Of a DNA stretch of 64,000 bases, positions 23,836-35,418 are shown in pieces (position 1 is the stretch's first letter; every line of letters starts with the position of its first letter). Location of the stretch: NCBI GenBank assembly GCA_003024175.1, contig MDYQ01000023.1, positions 1 to 64,000 of the forward strand. The letters are read 5' to 3'. A program made the translations under genes and the position numbers. The stretch is from Planoprotostelium fungivorum (lineage: Eukaryota > Evosea > Variosea > Cavosteliida > Cavosteliaceae). The notes under the pieces were generated by a model. That model saw nothing but the letters and a program-made list of their open reading frames with translations, searched no databases and was not told the origin of the DNA.

Positions 23836-25430
23836 ATGATGCAGAGGAGCGCTAGTGGCTCAAAATTTAACACTGTTTCATCGAGTTCAGATGATAGTCA
23901 CAGTGATGACGATACTTCACAGGGTGAATATACGGAGCCAGGTGATATCACTGAAAGATTGAACGTGATTACTGAGATTTGTATAGGAGATGTTTATGCT
24001 TTTGGTTACGGATATTACGGACAGCTTGGTGTTGATTCAGTAACAACCAATATCCCAATGCAGATACCAAATCTGCATCGGATAATCAGAGTCGCTGCCG
24101 GAGAGGCTCACTCTCTAGCAGTATCAGGTAACTCTCATTGTACCTATCAGTGAGATAACTATTGTTATAGAATCAGGACTTGTGTATAGCTGGGGATGCA
24201 ATCGATATGGTGATTATCGAGAGGCAAGCCAACAGGGAATTGACGCTTTTAGGGCAACTGGGACACGGTGATACGGCACATAGAAAGATACCCACAGCTA
24301 TTGAGGCTCTTAAGAGTGTAGAGGCAATAGATGTTGCCTGCGGGACACAACACTCCGTGGTGCTGACGGGTAAGACCAAAAACGTTAAGGAATAATGAAA
24401 AAGGATAGTGGATTCACCAGAGGGAGATGTCTTTACTTTTGGCTGTGGCTCATTGGGAAGATTAGGCCACGGGGATAACAACCATTTGACCTCCCCAAAA
24501 GTAGTCAGCTCGCTGAGAGGAAAGAGGATCCTTCAGATTGGGGCCGGTAATTGGTACACCATGGCTCTGTCAGGTGAGAGAGCTGCGCGTGTTCTCTTCT
24601 GATGATTAGACCATGGGGCCGTCTTTTCTTGGGGATACAACCGCTTCGGTCAAATTGGACACGGAAAAGCGAGCACACAACTATTTCCCCGACACATCTC
24701 TTCCCTTTACAATAATACGATTGTCAAGATCTGCTGTGGAAAGGTGCACAGCTTGTTTTGGTCAGGTGAGAGGGAGGTTAGGAGTCTATGGTGATGGTTC
24801 TCAGAGACAGGGGATATTTATTCCATGGGTTCAGGCAATTGCGGTCAATTGGGAACGAAGAACAGAAAGGTGAGGAGAGGCAGAGGATAGAGACTGACCG
24901 AGGAAGATTCAAAACATCCCAACAGCGGTGGAGAAGTTCAACGGATTAGAAATCACATCCATTGCGTCAGGGTACAACCACAACGTTGCTCTGGATAGCA
25001 ATGGAACTGTCTTCGGTTGGGGTTATTTTTCCAGGGATCACCTCGGTCTCCCTGAGTACGGAGAGGAATACTACACTGCTCCCTTTGATTTTGATCTCAC
25101 GAATCTCCAAGGCGATCGACCAGAGTCTGTCCATGCCGGTGGATGGCATTCGGCCCTGATCACAGGTGATGGATATAGACCGGAAGGATGATGACACGAG
25201 GAACAGAGAGAGGTGATTTGTATACGTGGGGATGTGGATACCGAGGAAGACTGGGAATCGGACAAGTGGATGACGAGGAGTACCCCATCAACCCTGTCAG
25301 AGTATCGACTCTATCTTCTCAGAGAGTTCATCAGGTCGCTTGCGGTGGATCACACACTCTGGTGATTGCGGTAAGTCATCCATCTGTTCTGGCCTAAATT
25401 CTGTAGACAACTAAAGAGAATCGACAATAA
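23836..25430 (+). CDS. RCC1-repeat (beta-propeller) protein
   Basis: Exons encode successive RCC1-type blades: VYAFGYGYYGQLGVDS, VYSWGCNRYG, a blade with GQLGHGDTAHRK, VFTFGCGSLGRLGHGD, then a blade with a GAVFSWGYNRFGQ pattern near 24620-24660. Later come SNGTVFGWGYFSRDHLGL and LYTWGCGYRGRLGIG, ending GGSHTLVIA and, over one intron, TTKENRQ with TAA at 25428-25430. About seven blades fit one propeller. Such proteins serve as GTPase exchange factors (RCC1 itself) or as scaffolds. The wide spacing and absence of a nuclear signal do not favour RCC1 itself, so the partner is unknown. The N-terminus is Ser/Asp-rich. The first in-frame ATG is 23836; the frame stays open upstream to about 23755, so an upstream exon with another start is possible. 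Confidence 0.8.
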
Positions 25431-25447
25431 ACCGTCGTGAACCATCA

Positions 25448-25962
25448 TGGATGTGTACTGTAATCATGTGACTTATGGTTTATCGTCTTGCGTGTGCAGA
25501 GGCAAAACAATTTGAGTTATTGTTTTGCGATTCAAAAACTTTCATGGGTAGCCACTCGGAGAGCAGAAAGAATCTCAAGGTTTACGTTCGACCACAGCGA
25601 TCAATCTCATCAAGCTCAAGACCACCCTGTCTACCAATCTTTCGAATATGTGGAGAATCGAGTATCATTTCATCAGCATATAGGAAGCCAACAGCACGTG
25701 CACCTCTATTGCACCTTGGAATCTCCATGGTGCAATCTTTCCTTTCGGCTGGTGGAGGGTATCGTCTCTATCAGTGGTTCATCCCTGGTCCTCCACCTTC
25801 CAGTACAATTACGCCAATGGTGTCGGTGGTGCTATCTACTCGACCAACGGACAGGAAAGCTCCGTTGGCATGATTGGAAACTTGTGTTGCTTCCAGGTGC
25901 CACTAAAGATAGCAGCTGCAAGTAGGAGCAGATTTGTAGTAAAGACAAATAGGAATACATGA
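25448..25962 (+). CDS. Unresolved candidate gene
   Basis: ATG 25448 (MDVYCNH) is followed by a plausible donor (gtgact) and several overlapping open frames that cannot be ordered with confidence. The most protein-like pieces are LIKLKTTLSTNLSNMWRIEY (about 25606-25665) and NGVGGAIYSTNGQESSVGM (about 25816-25872), which share one frame but are separated by a TAG near 25683. Either a short intron removes the stop or this is a remnant. No family is recognised. It sits tail-to-tail with the talin gene. Confidence 0.25.
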
Positions 25963-26121
25963 TTTATATGATTCTTTTTGAAGTGTACACAATAGGACGG
26001 TGTCTTGTCAAAATGAAGTGCAAGTGAACATCTTTAACTTGGGGAAGTAAGAGGACAGATGGTGCATTTGAAGTCAAGTCATCAAGATTTGATTCTAATG
26101 TGTAGGTAGGTGCTGACCAGC

Positions 26122-29100
26122 TTAGAACAGTCCAACCTTCTGCTTCTCAGAGTTCCTCTTAAAAACTGGGAGCTTAGCAAATTCTGCCTTGGACATCTTG
26201 AATACTGTTGTGAACTCGGCATCTGAAAGGTATGTCTGATCAAGTCAGAAACCAGAACAGTCACAACAACAATCACCTCTAGGCTCTTGGGGTCAAGGGT
26301 GGGAGGAATGGGTCTCTTCTTGAGTTGGTCGAGGGTGAAGGAACCACCAGCTGGGGTAGAGGCCGAGGGGGCTGGAGCAGGTGGCTTAGCAGGGGAGGGG
26401 GCTGGGGGCTGTGGTCTTCCAACTGGGGCAGGGCTTGCCTTCACTGCTGGAGGTGAAGGGGCTGGTCCTCTGGGTACCACAGAGGGCCCGGGTGTGATTG
26501 GTGGTGGTATGGCGGCTCCTGCTGTTGCTCCTGACGGTCGTGGAGCTGGTGGTTGGCTTCCCCTTCCTGCAACAAATGAGTCTTCCTCTATAACAATCGA
26601 TTTACCAGCTGGTGTTGGTGGCTGAGGTCGGGCTCCAGCCCCTTGAGGAGTGGGAGGTTGAGCGCCTCTACCTTGGACAGGGTCAATGAGATGACAGCAA
26701 AGTGAGATCTTCACCTGCAGGGACAGGTGGGGTGGGGCGAATGTTGGCTCTGGCGTTGTCTTGAGAGACGTTGGTGTTGGCGTCCTTGTACTCGGCCTTT
26801 CTGATGTTTCCTAACTTCTTCTGTTCCGATTCCAGGTCCTTCTGGAGTCTGAGGATACGTGCCTGTTGATCACGATCAGTCAATAAGAATGAAGGAGATC
26901 GTTACCTGAGCCTCCATTTCCTCCTTTCTGGCTTGAGTGAGGGAGATGTTGCTGTAGTCAACTGCAGTGGACTCTTCCTCTTGCTTGGATGGCTTGGCGG
27001 CATTGACCAAGATGGTTGTGGCATCGGTAACAGCCTTGGCAGCCTCGGAGAGCTTCTTCTGTGTTGGCGAGAAGGGATCTGCCTTGGTTCTGGAAGCAAA
27101 GACGAGTCTGGCGGTTGCTCCTGCCACACCCTTGGCAGCTGCCACAAGGTTCTCCTCTTGAACTTGACCCAATGTAACTTGGTTGGCTGAATTGACCAAC
27201 TCTCCCACAGTTCCTGCCACGGCTTGTGAGGCCGAGATCAGACCCTTGGCCCAGGCGGGATCTCTCTTGTACACGCTCTGTGTCTGTCCAGACTTTCCTG
27301 AGGCCACCAACTCCTTCTGAGCTGCTGTGGCTGCCTGAACGAGGGTACCCGTGGCAGTGGTGATGGCCTTGCAGGCATCGAGGATAGCCTCTGTGATCTC
27401 TTCCTCGGGGAGGGGAGAGTCCTTGTTCTGTCTGGCCTCGATCTGTCTTCTCTTGGCCTCCATCAAGGTCTTGGCTGCCTCTTCGATGGCAGCCGCACAA
27501 TTCATCAGCTCCCTCTCTGCCAGTTGCTCCAGCTCGTCCGTCTGTTGGAACAATTTGAGGGCCTCCTCCGAACCTGTTGATGTGAGATGGAGTCTGAATG
27601 CAAGAGTGACAGATACACACCTGGAAGTACCTTGGATGCCTCCACGACTTCTCCGATGGCAGACACCACCGCATCGGATGCCTCGGATGTGGCCTGCTGA
27701 GTGTCGGGGGTCTGGTTCTTTCTCTGCTGCTTGGCGGCCTCCAAGAAGGCGGCGGTGGCATCGACAGCTCTCTTGGCGGCATCGGTGAGGTTCTTTCCAT
27801 TCTGAGGGTTGGTGAGACGGGTGGCACCCTTGGCATTCTCCACGAGGGTCTTGGAGTGCTCTGATGAATCGTTGGCTCCCTGAATGAGCTTGGCTCCCTC
27901 CTCTGGGTTGGACACTCCAGACACAATGGAAGAGATGGCGTCAGCCAGGCCCTTGGCAGATTTGAGAACGTCGGTGGCTCCGGCCTGTTGGTTGGCGGGA
28001 ATCTTGGCAAAGTTGGCAGAGGTGGCGAGAACGGCCTTCTTGTTGGTCTCCAGGTCTTTGATTCCGGAAGAACCGGCAGCGGCAGCATTCTGAGCGACCG
28101 TGTTGAACTCCTTGAGGGTGTTCTGTGCCTTGGCGATGGAGTCAGCCAGGGTCTTCTTGGCCTCTGCATTCTTGGGGTCCTTCTGTACGCTGGAGGCTGC
28201 GTTGAGCATGGTCTGCTCGGCTGCTCCCACGGCCTTGGCTCCCATGAGGATCTCCTGCTGGTTCAACAGAGAGGTCATCAGAGAGGCAGCGGCCTTGGAT
28301 TCCTTGGACACCGCATCGAAGCCAGCGGAGACACTCTCGGCAGCCTTTCCGAGGTCGTCTGGGGTGCCATTGGCAGCAGAGGACACGGCAGAGTTGGTGT
28401 TCTGCAGGTCCTGGACGGCCTTGAGGAGTCTCTCGGCCACATCATCAATGTCCAGTTCGTCATTCTCGGGCTGCAATTGTCCGGTGGCGGCATAGAGAGC
28501 AGCAGAGTCCAGCTCGGCGTTGCTGCGGTTGATGGAATCGACGGCGGCCTCGCACTTGACTTCACCGGTGGCACCAGCCTTGATGGAGGCAACGAGAGAT
28601 TGGATGGCATCGTTGACTTCCTTGTACGTCTTGGACATGTCGGCTTGGGACTTGGCGTTCTTGGGGTCGGAGGCGACCTGCTTGGCGTTCTGCACGATCT
28701 TGGACGAAGCGGCAACCACGAGACCCGCAGAGCGGAGGAGATCGGCCTTGGTCTTGCTGTCGGTCATGGAAGCCGTGGCCTCTTGAGTCGTGTTGACGAA
28801 TCCTGGCATGATCGTCGCCACCTTCTTGGCCTGTCCTCCCACTTCCTGAGGGTTGGTCTTGGCTGTGGCCACCACCTTGGAGATGTTGTTCACCAACTCC
28901 TTGGCGAGGTCCTGCAATTCCTTCTGAGACTGTCCGTAGGTCTTGCTTGTGGGGCGAGCGGGCTGAGTGAGCTGTCTGCCGGCCTCCAGGATGGCCTTGG
29001 AGGCTTCATCACAATCTCTCGATGCAATGACAGCTCCCTTGAGAGATCCCAGGAGCTTGGAGATGGCTGCCGATGAGTTCTTCGCTGCGTTGAGAATGCT

Positions 29101-32100
29101 GTTCTGTTCTCCCGACTTGCACGCCCTCATCAGATCGAGGATGCTGTCTCCCACTGATTTAGCCAAGTGCAGCTCCTCCTGTTGCTTTTCTGCATCACTG
29201 TTGCTTCCCGCTGCCTGCTTCGTGGTAGAGGCTAGCTCGGTCACATGGTCGGACATCGTTTTGGCGGCCTTAACGAGAGCGTTGGGAGACTCCTTTTGGG
29301 CTGCCATCAGATCTCTGATTCCGTTGGCCAGCTCCTTGGTCAACTCCACAATCTCCTCCTCCAAGTTCTGTGTTGTCTTCCCTGCAGGGGCCGTGTTCTC
29401 CAACAGTCCCACCGTGGCAGAGATGGCTGCAGAGTCCAAATCGGCTATGGCGGCCTCAACCTGTTTCTTGTCAGAAGTAGAAAAGAGTTGGAACGCACCT
29501 TCTCGATGAATTCATCCAGATCGGCCTCGCCGAGAGCCTTGGCCGCATCGAGGAGTACCTTGATGGAGGTTCCAACGTTTCTGGCGGCGTTGGTCAATTC
29601 ACCCTGAGATTCGACCGCGTTGGGATGCTTGAGGACTTCCTTGGATGCAGTGATCATTCCCGAAGTGTGGTTGGAGGTATCCCTCACAGCGATCAAGAGC
29701 TTGACGCCCTTGGCGTTACCATTGCCTGCTGAAGAGGTGTGGCCACTCAACTTGGAGATGTTGGTGAGTAGGTCTGTCTTGGCATCTCTCAGTGCCTTCT
29801 GGCTCTGAGGGGTCTTTGTGGTGGCAGCTTCCTTGGCCTTGGCGACCAGAGCTGTGGTGGATGTGGCGATGCTCTGAGCCAGTGGGGAGAATTTGGGCGT
29901 GAGAGAAGGATCGGCGGACATGGCCTCCTTCATCTTGGCGATGAGACTCTGTGTTCCCGTGGTGAGGTCCTTGGCAGACTTCACGATCATCTGCTTGGCG
30001 TTGGGGTCTTTGCTCTCGCATGCGGCCGTCAGTGCCTCAGTGGCCAAGCGAACATCCTCGGAGGGTCCACTGAGGGGTGACTTGGTGTCACCTTCACCCG
30101 AGGCGGCCAAACCTTCGGCTGCCATGGCGATGATGCCCAGAGCGGCAGCTGCATCCTTGGACAAGGCACCCAGCTTCTCGGGGTCAGATCTGGCGGCAAC
30201 GATGACGTTCTTCGTGGTCTCGGCCAGTCTGGCAGTGGCTCTCTTCAGCTCGGCGAGGTCACTGTGGGCGTCTCCACCTCGGGTACCTGTGCCGTTGCCA
30301 ACGTTGTTGGTGATCTGTCCCACAGTGCGCAGGGCATCATCGCAACCCTTCTGACCGGGGGAGGCTGCGTTCAGCACTTGGAGAAGGTGATTCAGTGCAT
30401 CAGAGCACTTGCTCGAGTTGTGGTCCAGCTCGTAGATGGTCTCCTCGTCTCTGTGGATGGCGGTGTCCTTGCAAGACCCCACGAGAGATGCGATGGCCTG
30501 CACAGCCTCGCTCGTGCCGTGGATGAGCTCGTTGGTGGTCTGCTGTGTAGGTGCTGATCCTGCTGCCGAGTTCGTGGCAGCGATGAGAGAAGGAACCAAG
30601 GAGGCCACGGTCTTGGCCGAAGGACCCAGTGCCTTGGGGTTGGACTTTGCAGCACTGTGGAGGGTGTATGTGGCTGTCTGTGTGGCCTTGATGGCGTTCT
30701 CCAACTCTTCACTGTGAGAGGGGAAGTTCTTGGGGTCACCCTTGACCACCTTCAATCTTCCCAGGGCATTGCGGATGGAGGTCTCGGCCTCCTCACAATC
30801 TCTGGCTCCTCCTGCTCCTCCCTTGGCTGCTGCCAGAAGCTTGTTCAGACTGTCTTGCAGCCTGCTGTTGGCATCTGCCACGGCCTGAGTGAGAGATGGA
30901 TCGTCTGGGGATGAAGTCTGAGCCCTCGAGGAGAGGATCAGCCCCCTAGCATCCTTGGCGACATCCTTGGCTGAGTTGAGGACAGACCTATCTGCGTCAT
31001 TCGTCGTCCGCGATAGTTGACCCACCTCTGGAAGCCTCTGTCTTGAGTGGTGCCAGCCAGGGCCTTCGAGCCGTTTCCGACGTGGCCCACAGACTCGGCA
31101 AACTCTTTGGCATTGGACCCAAAGTTTCCTGGATCGTTGGCTGCTGCATTGGTCAAGCTGTCTGCGGCTGCACTTGCTGACTTCACTGCGTGTTGCAGTA
31201 ACTGCAGTGCTCCCTCTCCCGTTCCTGTTCATGCCATCAGACAACTAACGATGACATATCCTATTCTAGACGTGATGAAATGATCGATGTGCTCCAGTGA
31301 TGGATCGATAATGGATGGAGCAGTCAGTTCACCTGGTTCACCCTGAAGAGTGCCAGCTTCGACCTCGTAGAGAGCACCATCGATTCCAGCCTCCTCAGCT
31401 CCGATGAGATCGACAGCTTCATCGACCTCAGCGAGACCTCTGGAAGCCAGGAGAGCCTTGTGGGCTGCGGTGAGCTTGCCCAGAGCCTCAGAGCAGTTGT
31501 CTGCGGCCTGCTTGAGATGTGCCTTGTTGGTCGTGTCTGTGATCTTGGGCACAGCCTGCTTGGCATTGGTGATGGCCTTGTACTGCGCTTGCACTTCTTG
31601 TGTCTCTCGGATGAAGTTCTCCTGGGCATTCACGTCATCGGGATCACGCTGTACAGTCTGTACGGCAGCCAGCAGTCTCTTCGTGGCCTCCAGGGCTGCG
31701 GTGGCTCCATTGCGGAGGAGCATCTGCATGGAGGGGTCGTGGCACGTGATGGCGGCTGAGCGAGAGGCCGTGACGAGGCCGATGGTGGCACCCGCTGTCA
31801 ACTTGGCATTGGAGCGGAGAGAGTGAAGTGCGGCCTTCTCGACGGAGTCACCGACAAAGGCCATGGCGGCATCCGCCAAACGCTGTGCAGCCCTCTCCAT
31901 GTCTTGCTGGATGTTGGGATCGGCTGGAGAGGCTGCTGCCAGGGCGGCGGTGTTCTTGAGCTTGATGGTCAACTCGGCGATGGCCTTCGATCCGGACAGC
32001 AGCTGAGCCTTCGTCTCGTCGTCCACCTCGTCCGCCTGGGCTTTCGCTGCGGCAACCAACTTCATGGAAGCGGGGAGGATGACACGGACCGAGGCATTGA

Positions 32101-34924
32101 TCAATTCTGGGTTTCCTTGGGCTCCCATCAGTCTGGCGGACTCGTCGAAGATGACTCCCGCTGGTCCGGTGAATTCTTTTCCTGCGGTGCCACTCTCTGC
32201 CACTTGGGCTGTGGTCAACAGATTGGCGATGGCCTCTGAGATGGAGATCAGTGCCAGACCAAAGGGGGAGTTGTCGTCCTGGATCTGAGCCAGGGACTTC
32301 ATCACTCTTCCCGTCTGTCATAGGTCAGCACCTTCTATGTGAACAAACCTCTTCACCTTGATCATCTCTGCCGTGGTCATCTGGAATTGGCCACGAACGG
32401 GCTCTGCCATGATGGCGGGGGCAAAGGTGAGAGCCTCCATGCCGAGAACATCGGAGAGGGTCTTGAGACGGTCCTGTGCGGTCTGGAAATCTTTCTTCGT
32501 CTGTCCGTTGGTGATCTTTCCGTTCTCTAATTCAGCGATGGTCAACAGGTCGTGGGCAGCCTGGGTGACACCCTTCGCTGCGTCCAAAAATAGCTTCTGA
32601 GAAGCATCGTCGACGATCTGTCCTCGAGTGGCGTTTCCCAAGAAGGCCATGGCAGACTCTACGGCCTTCTGGCATCGAATCATCTTCTGCATGGCCAGTG
32701 CATCGTTGGGGTTGGCAGACAACTCCTGCACTGCGGAGAGCAAGTTCTTGATGGCATCCACCACCGATTTGGTACCGTTGATCAGATCCTGATCTTCGCT
32801 TCCGTCCTTTCGCATGGCTGCATTTCGTGCTGCGGACATCAGTCCCTGCAAGGCTTGGGCGATCTCGGACGCTCTGTTCTCTCTCAGCTCCTCCTCCACA
32901 AGACCTCTCACCTCGAGTCCATGCCCGCTCTGTCAAACACGTTGGGGGGCAGGACGCTCATCAACTTGGCCAGTCCTTGCATGACGTTGTCCGTGTTGGA
33001 GGCCAATTGCTTCTTCCATTGTTGCGAGGTCAAGTTGGTGTTTCTGGGGATCAACTCTCCACGGTTAGCCCAATCACCTGAGGTCGTCAGTCACTTGAAT
33101 GCAGAGTTGTGTGGAGAGTAGTGTGGAGAGTTGTGTGGAGAGAGTTTCGTGTGAGATGAACGGATGAAGAAAGATCACCGGCCAAGGAGGTGACGTAGCC
33201 CTGAGCGGTGGAGACGTTGACGGGTAAAGCTCTCTGAGCTCCACCCATTCCAGAGTTCTTGGAGGCCTGCATTCCAGCCATGTGGTTCATGTTCTGTTGG
33301 GCACCGAATCCGTTGAAACCACCGACGAGACCAGTGGTGATGCTGGACAGAGCCATCGAACGGATGGGAGCAATGGGCTCCTCTGTGGCCACCAAGTTTT
33401 CGTCTTGCTCCATGGTGAGGGATGCATCTGTGGGGTTCAGCTGTGGCTTCAGAGGAGAACGCACCGTTTCTCTTCTTGAGAAGGAGATCGATGTAACCTC
33501 CTAGGAGCTTGGAGACCTCTTCGGCCTTGTCAGTCTGAAGGGTCATGTAGTCCTCCTCGTGATCTCCAAAGTCGAGAGTCAATACGGTGGGAGCTGCAGC
33601 CCATCTTCTGAGTTGAGCCAACTTGTAGTCCTTGATGTTGTCTCCCGTCTCTTCATCCACCAGCAGCAGACCGTCTCTCGTGATACCCAATCTCACCTTA
33701 CGCTGCTTCTTCGAGTTCTTCGTTTGTTGCTGCACTCGTCAGCTCCTTCCATCGTGTCCCTTCACCTTGGCCGAGAAGAAGGTGATACCGTATGTCTTGA
33801 GAGATCTACACAACTGTACATATCGATACTTGGCGGTGCTGTCTTTCGTTCCCGTCAGCTTCTTGTGTTCCCTCTGAATCATGGGCTCCAGCTTTTTAAT
33901 ATACTTATGAAATACAAATGGTAGATATTCCTTCACTCTGCAAATGATTAGAAGAGAAGCGAAGAGATTAGAGTAAGGAGATAGAGATGAGAATAGAATG
34001 AGGGTGAGATAGAAGATAAGAACGAAATAGGTGAATGGTTAAGACGGAAATGGAGTAGAGTGAGATGACAATGGTCTGGCTGACTCACTCTACTTTTCTA
34101 TCCTTAACCCAGTTACCCAGAATAATCTGAGACTGGAGGGCACCGAACATCACCGCTTCATCCTGAGTGCAAGGGTGACTTCCATTTAGAATGGCATCTC
34201 TCGACTGTCATAGGTCAATCTCGCACATCCATACTGAGGACACGAAGAGCAGAATAGATGTGAACGCCTTATAGAAAGGATGAATGGATAGAAGGAGGGG
34301 GTACCTCTACGTAGACCAAGTGAAGGGCGAGAGGATCGTCCATAGAGACTTGAGCGTCGGTGATGTAGAATTTCTTTTTGAACAAGAGTATGGCATCATC
34401 AGGAACACCTTGCTCGTGGAGCGGTTTTGTTTGAGTCAGCCAATCCTCTACAGAGTGTTATTTGCGCTTCTCACTCCTCTTCACCTTTTCCCTCCTCTCT
34501 CAGAGAAAACTCATCGGCATTGTTCATGCTCATCTTCTCTCCGATCACTTTCACGATCTCTTCGACGGTATTCGTATCATCGATCAGGATCGTCTTCACT
34601 GTTTCATCCTGCAGCTTGATCTTCAGTGGTCTGTGTTTCTTCTTGTATTCCAGATCGTCCTGAAAGAGAGTGTCAGTCCATTGAAAATACAGTGCAACTT
34701 ACGCTGGGCTGCAACTCGTAGTACTGGAGCATACGATCCTCCTTCAACCATCTGGCAGTTCTTCTTCCTTCGATGCCCGGTTGGAATAGACCGTGGTCTT
34801 CTCCTCCCTCTTCGAGCTTCTCTTGTATTTGTCGTATGGCCTCGATCACATACATGGTAGGCGCAAACTTGAGAACCTTGACCACATTCTTGCTGACCAC
34901 CTTGATTCTTAATGGAAGAGACAT
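26122..34924 (-). CDS. Talin with C-terminal villin headpiece
   Basis: Talin links membrane adhesion receptors to actin. From ATG 34924: an F0-like start MSLPLRIKVVSKNVVKVLKF with EYKKKHRPLKIKLQDETVKT; F1 with LTQTKPLHEQGVPDDAILLF; F2 with RYVQLCRSLKTYGITFF; F3 (PTB-like) with LRRWAAAPTVLTLDFGDHEE and GGYIDLLLKK. A long Ala/Lys-rich helical rod follows (about 33.4-27.6 kb), carrying many five-helix-like segments. The I/LWEQ (THATCH) actin-binding module comes next (NCAAAIEEAAKTLMEAK to about 26.9 kb), then a Pro-rich linker (about 26.7-26.3 kb). The C-terminal headpiece reads LKKRPIPPTLDPKSLE and FAKLPVFKRNSEKQK, ending GLF with TAA at 26122-26124. Animal talins lack the headpiece; Dictyostelium talins have it. 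Codons are strongly C/G-ended. The 5' leader probably contains an intron (donor gtaagt at about 34994). Confidence 0.96.
33104..33148 (-). repeat. Short tandem repeat in a talin intron
   Basis: About three copies of a 15-16-nt unit (gtgtggagagttgt and variants on the plus strand) sit inside the intron between the talin head and rod exons. It lies between a clear donor (revcomp gtgatc at about 33180) and acceptor near 33080, so it is not coding. Confidence 0.6.
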
Positions 34925-35418
34925 CTTGAGCTAATGTAGCAGTGTTTGTTTTCTGTCTCGATTCAGACATCCAGTAGTGATATGTGACTTACCGTGTTGT
35001 GCGTTAAGGAAGCCGTTAAAATGTGGTTCGGATGTAATTGTTCCCTGACTCTGGTTTTCTCTTCCCCTTTTCCAGAAAACCGTTGTTGGAGGCAATCACT
35101 GACCGGAACCTTTTGAATAACATGAGCTCTAACCCATATCCTCACAAGTGGAATGCTTTCCGAATCCATCTACTCCACGAAGACCAGAAGCGAAGACGAA
35201 CAAGATGGAAGTATAACTCACCCTCTATGTGTTGTTGTTATTGGCCCCTGGGCGAATGGTTGTCAACACGTTCAAATGTCTTTCGTCGGGTAGCCTACCG
35301 CGCTTCTTACCGCGAATAAACTCCGTTAAGAATCACAGTCAAGGAAATTCTTTTTTTTGCCCTTCCCTGTTGACCCGACCAGAGCTTTGAGAGGAGGCCA
35401 GATCTACACTCCATTTAT
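34925..35418. other. Intergenic region upstream of talin
   Basis: About 490 bases between the talin start and the stop of the next minus-strand gene. It should hold the talin promoter and 5' leader, including a possible leader intron with donor gtaagt near 34994. Open frames here on either strand show no motif. Confidence 0.5.

Noticed and set aside
3199-25685. UAG read as a sense codon, suggested by in-frame TAGs near 3199, 4884 and 25683
   Set aside because: Several secure genes here (MPP-beta, RMC1, the ARF-like GTPase) end in TAG at the right place, and alternative splicing or decay explains the three cases.
27988-29076. Long plus-strand open frame of 362 codons opposite talin
   Set aside because: Shadow of the strongly biased talin codons on the other strand; Gly/Leu/Val-rich with no motif.
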